Shown here piece by piece: positions 61,345 through 64,000 of a stretch of DNA of 64,000 nucleotides (positions within the stretch are counted from its first letter, which is position 1; each line of letters starts with the position of its first letter). The position numbers and the translations under genes are program-made. The notes beneath the pieces are model-generated. The model searched no databases, was not told where the DNA came from, and saw nothing but the letters and a program-made list of their open reading frames with translations. This DNA comes from JACKBC01 sp041391125 (GTDB lineage Bacteria > Chloroflexota > Anaerolineae > Caldilineales > Caldilineaceae): the NCBI GenBank assembly GCA_041391125.1, contig JAWKON010000004.1, positions 124,001 through 188,000 on the forward strand, in the 5' to 3' direction.

Positions 61345-63264
61345 ATGTTTATACCGGAACGCATGCGCGAGGTGAACCTCTTTATTTATGAAGAAGATAT
61401 CCAGGCCGTGACCCTGGCGCTGGCCCAATTGGGCATGTTGCAAATCGAGGTGGATGTCGATGCCAAGGAAGCCACGTTGGCCGGTCACTGGTCCGCGCTG
61501 GCCACGGCTTATGGCACGCACGAACGCCGTTTTGCCGAGCTATTAGATGCGCTCCAAGTGGATCGACGCGCCAGCGAGCTGCCCACAGCCATTGACGTGG
61601 GTAACGACCTCAGTCACCTGGCAGCCACATTGCAGCAGGCCGAAGAGGCCATCACACAGTGGCAGCAGCGCGATCAGGCCATGCAGGCGACGGCGGCCCA
61701 TCTACAGTTGCTCATCGAACAGCTACGCCTGCTGGCGCCGCTGAATATTCCGCTCGAGCATTTGACCGCGCTGCGCGACATCCATCTGACCGTCGGCGCC
61801 ATACCCACGGTCAATCTCACGCGCATCCAAACGGCCCTCTTTCGCATTCCGTTTGTCATCATCCCGGCGTTTCAAAACGGCGCGCGTACATTGGTCTTTG
61901 CCGCCACCACGCCGGAGCACGCGCCGATTCTGGACCGCGCGCTGCACAGCGCGTTCTTTGAACCCATCCCGCTGCCGGCCGATGTCGAGGGGCTGCCCGC
62001 GCAGGCGTTGACGGAGTTTCTCGCGCGCGCAGATCAGATGACTGCGCAGAAGAACGCGTTGATTGCCGAACGCGCTGCGCTGGCCGCCACCTGGCGCGCA
62101 CCGCTCCAAGCCGCCTGGAATCACGCCCGCGTCTGCCGCACCCTGGCCGATGCCATCAGCCACTTCCCGCTGCAGGGGCAGATCTATTTGATCGCCGGCT
62201 GGACGCCGGTCTCGGCGCTGCCCAATTTGACGGCCACCGTGCAAGCGATCACGGAGAAGCGGGCCATTATCGAAGTGCTGGAGCCCGATGAAGCGCGCTT
62301 GCAGGTACCCACGTTGCTGCGCAATCCCCCCGTGCTGGCCGCGTTCGAGGGGCTGGTCACCACCTTTGGTCTGCCCGCCTACAACGAACTCGACCCCACG
62401 CCGCTGGTTGGCCTGACCTTTGTGTTGATGTACGGCATGATGTTTGGCGATATTGGGCATGGTCTGCTGCTGGTGCTGGTGGGGTTGTGGCTGCGCTATC
62501 GTCAAGGGAATGGGCACGATGGCGTTGGCCAGTTGGCGCCCGTGCTCATCGTTGCCGGGCTCAGCGCCACGCTCTTTGGTGCGCTCTACGGCGCGGTCCT
62601 GGGCATGCCGCTGATCGCGCCGCTCTGGGTGCGCCCCCTCGACAGCATGACCGATCTGTTGCTGGCCGCGGTGCTGGCCGGTGTGGTTGTCCTCAACCTG
62701 GGCTTTGCCCTGCAACTCTTCATCGCCGGGCGCACCCGCGATTGGGCGACCTTTCTGCTCGACAAAAATGGTTTGACCGGTCTGTGGCTCTACTGGAGTC
62801 TATTGGGCGGCGGGCTGGCCCTTTGGCAGGGCTATCTGACGACAAATCGCTGGCTGTTGCTCATCCTGGCGCCGACGCTGCTGCTCTTTTTCAATGGTCC
62901 GCTGCGGCGGCTGGTGACGGGGCAATCACCGCCGCTGGTCGAGCGTTGGGGCGAGTACAGCGTGCTGGCATTTTTCGAACTGTTGAGGCGTTCATCGCCT
63001 ATGGCGGCAACAGCCTCTCCTTTGTGCGACTGGGCGCCTTTGCCGTAGCCCACGAAGCTGACCGAGCCAGGTGGTGCTGCTGCTGGCCGGTCAAACGGGC
63101 AGCCCGCGCTGGTTCATCGCTGGCTATCGGCACGGTGATCATCGTGGGCTTTGAAGGGCTGATCGTCGGGATTCAGACGCTGCGTCTCGAATATTATGAA
63201 TTTTTCGGCAAATTCTTCCGCGACGGACGCCCCTTTCACGTCGCTGCGCCTGGCCGGGTTGTGA
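61345..63264 (+). CDS. ntpI: V/A-type ATPase subunit I (a-subunit homologue), frame-broken near the C-terminus
   Basis: About 640 residues, the stator subunit holding the ion half-channels. ATG 61345 starts MFIPERMREVNLFIYEEDIQ, typical of this subunit. The N-terminal cytoplasmic part (to about residue 330) is helical. The membrane part begins NELDPTPLVGLTFVLMYGMM, FGDIGHGLLLVLVGLWLRYR, followed by ALYGAVLGMPLIAPLW and FALQLFIAGRTRDW. After breaks near 62990, 63070 and 63110 comes AFIAYGGNSLSFVRLGAFAV, AH-E, then FEGLIVGIQTLRLEYYEFFG, KFFRDGRPF; the channel Arg lies in this SFVRL helix. In the best frame it stops at 63262-63264. Confidence 0.87.
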
Positions 63265-63270
63265 TATGCC

Positions 63271-63351
63271 GAAGTCCGGTTATAGAGCGGAGGCTGAGCT
63301 TGTCGAAGCCGCAGCGGCTTCGACAAGCTCAGCCTCCGCAAAGTCGGACTT
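63271..63351. repeat. Nested palindrome between subunit I and K genes
   Basis: Perfect 25-bp arms at 63287-63311 and 63315-63339 (with the common TGAGCTTGTCGAAGC word) surround a 3-nt loop. Outside them AAGTCCG (63272-63278) and CGGACTT (63345-63351) pair as well; the same AAGTCCGACTT word forms the core of the MITE-like element at 38584-38695. Confidence 0.85.
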
Positions 63352-63379
63352 TTTGCGACATCCGTAGGAGCAATCAACT

Positions 63380-63818
63380 ATGAAACCGATTCGTATCGCC
63401 AAGCTATTCATATCCGTGGCCTTGCTGGCGTTGAATACATCCGTCGCCGTTGGCGATTGGGCCTTGCCCTGTTACTTGGGCTGAGCGGGGCGCCAGGATT
63501 GGCCACGCCGCCCCGCTGGCGCAGACCGGCGCCGTCACCCAGGATGTATCGACGGTGCGGCCCTGGCCATTGGCCTCGCCGCCATTGGCGCCGGTATTGC
63601 CGTGGGCATCTGGCGCGCCGCCGCCATTGGCGCCATGCCGAAAACCGGAAATTCTGGGCCGGGCGCTGATTGTCGTCGGTCTCGCCGAGGGGATTGCCAT
63701 CTACGGGCTGATTATTTCATTTATGATCTTGACGTTAGCCGATCACCTCTCCGTAGCCCTCCCTCGAGGGGAGGAGGCTGGGAGGGGTCTATGCCGGAAT
63801 GAGCACATATCACGATGA
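63380..63818 (+). CDS. ntpK: V/A-type ATPase proteolipid subunit K, frame-broken
   Basis: A rotor-ring proteolipid recovered across several frames. ATG 63380 (TAGGAG 9 bp upstream) starts a signal-like leader; then LGLALLLGLSGAPGLAT, LAQTGAVTQDVS, the first helix GAALAIGLAAIGAGIAVG, then AAIGAMPK with KPEILGRALI, and the second helix VVGLAEGIAIYGLIISFMIL with the ion-binding Glu. It is a two-helix type. Breaks near 63475, 63555, 63610 and 63645. The residues after FMIL read through a CCTCGAGG repeat (63759-63775) to a TGA that overlaps the next ATG, so the true end may be nearer 63740. Confidence 0.75.
63759..63775. repeat. CCTCCCTCGAGGGGAGG palindrome at the K/F junction
   Basis: A 17-bp near-palindrome with flanking GTAGCCC and GGCTGGGAGG words, between the end of the subunit K homology and the subunit F start. 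Third palindromic element inside the ATPase operon. Confidence 0.55.
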
Positions 63819-64000
63819 ACGCGACAAAACTACAGGTGATTGGCGATGAAATGCGGTTTTTGGTTTTGCCATGCTTGGCGTAACCGGCCAGGTCGTGCAG
63901 AGCGCGGCCGAAGCGGCAGGCGCTCAACAGCGCGCTGGCGGACGAGAATACCATCATCTTTCTGACCGATGAGTGGGCCAGCGCCATGCGTGCCGGAAGT
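63815..64000 (+). CDS. ntpF: V/A-type ATPase subunit F (partial, frame-broken)
   Basis: ATG 63815 starts MNATKLQVIGDEM; with breaks near 63860 and 63920 it continues as FAMLGVTGQVVQSAAEA and ALADENTIIFLTDEWASAMR, to the window edge. The VIGDE..V.GF.LAGV and IIFLT..WA pattern is that of subunit F, the small regulatory rotor protein of V/A-ATPases. The catalytic A and B subunit genes are expected beyond 64000. Confidence 0.72.

Noticed and set aside
1..64000. tRNA or rRNA genes
   Set aside because: No cloverleaf with a GTTCGA-type T-loop and acceptor stem, and no rRNA-like stretch, was found on reading both strands.

Overview
The window is a GC-rich (by eye high 50s %) bacterial chromosomal segment, most likely from the Chloroflexota (Anaerolineae/Caldilineae type). 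This is inferred from the gene mix: several giant STAND-type regulators (XRE or BTAD plus NTPase plus TPR), a V/A-type ATPase operon beside a separate membrane pyrophosphatase, PhyH-family oxygenases, an LVIVD beta-propeller, DUF1703-type AAA/nuclease proteins, a MelA-type GH4 enzyme, lipoprotein lipoboxes, and many word-like intergenic repeats. I found no rRNA, tRNA, CRISPR array, prophage or intact insertion sequence.

Layout. 0-12 kb: a DedA-like membrane protein, then a carbohydrate and small-molecule block. This holds an alpha-galactosidase (melA), an MBL-fold hydrolase, an Fe-ADH downstream of a Phd/PIN toxin-antitoxin pair, a TIM-barrel isomerase, a PfkB/MAK32-like kinase, a DMT transporter, a TrpF-like barrel, a bacterial-type PARG and a C69 peptidase. 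12-20 kb: a GNAT, a large XRE-NTPase-TPR regulator divergent from a secreted LVIVD propeller, a GNAT remnant and an MlrC-family metallopeptidase. 20-27 kb: a small RHH-like/retropepsin-like pair, a translationally coupled PhyH-HAD-PhyH operon, a DUF1703 ATPase-nuclease, a winged-helix protein, a DUF3291 protein and a GDSL lipoprotein. 27-33 kb: an ABC ATPase/permease pair split by a second DUF1703 gene, then a thiolase-like protein. 33-41 kb: a minus-strand run of small membrane proteins with an MDR reductase, a dodecin and DUF4332/DUF6544-like genes. 41-54 kb: H+-pyrophosphatase, a BTAD regulator, a secreted calcineurin-like phosphoesterase, a lipoprotein with three NTF2-like repeats, an ester cyclase and an adenosylhomocysteinase-like protein. 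54-59 kb: a coupled ATPase-nuclease/XRE-NTPase-TPR pair. 59.7-64 kb: a V/A-ATPase operon in the order G/H, C, I, K, F, running off the end.

Two features dominate. First, about 19 genes carry one or more apparent reading-frame breaks while their amino-acid homology continues in another frame. Most look like 1-2 base losses. The breaks cluster (1.3-8 kb, 12.9-18.3 kb, 32-34 kb, 54-58 kb, 60-64 kb) and largely spare 18.4-31.3 kb and 41.2-52 kb. Consensus error is the simplest explanation, but local decay cannot be excluded. I annotate these as single genes spanning the breaks.

Second, the gaps between genes are packed with short repeats and palindromes of several families. Among them are 8-bp arrays carrying TGA that start at the stop codons of three genes, a MITE-like element, and long palindromes between V-ATPase cistrons. 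The most unusual protein observations are a C69 peptidase with Ser in place of the N-terminal Cys, an internally deleted retropepsin-like gene, a thiolase lacking its nucleophile, a TrpF-like barrel lacking the catalytic Cys, and the ATPase-nuclease gene lodged inside an ABC operon.
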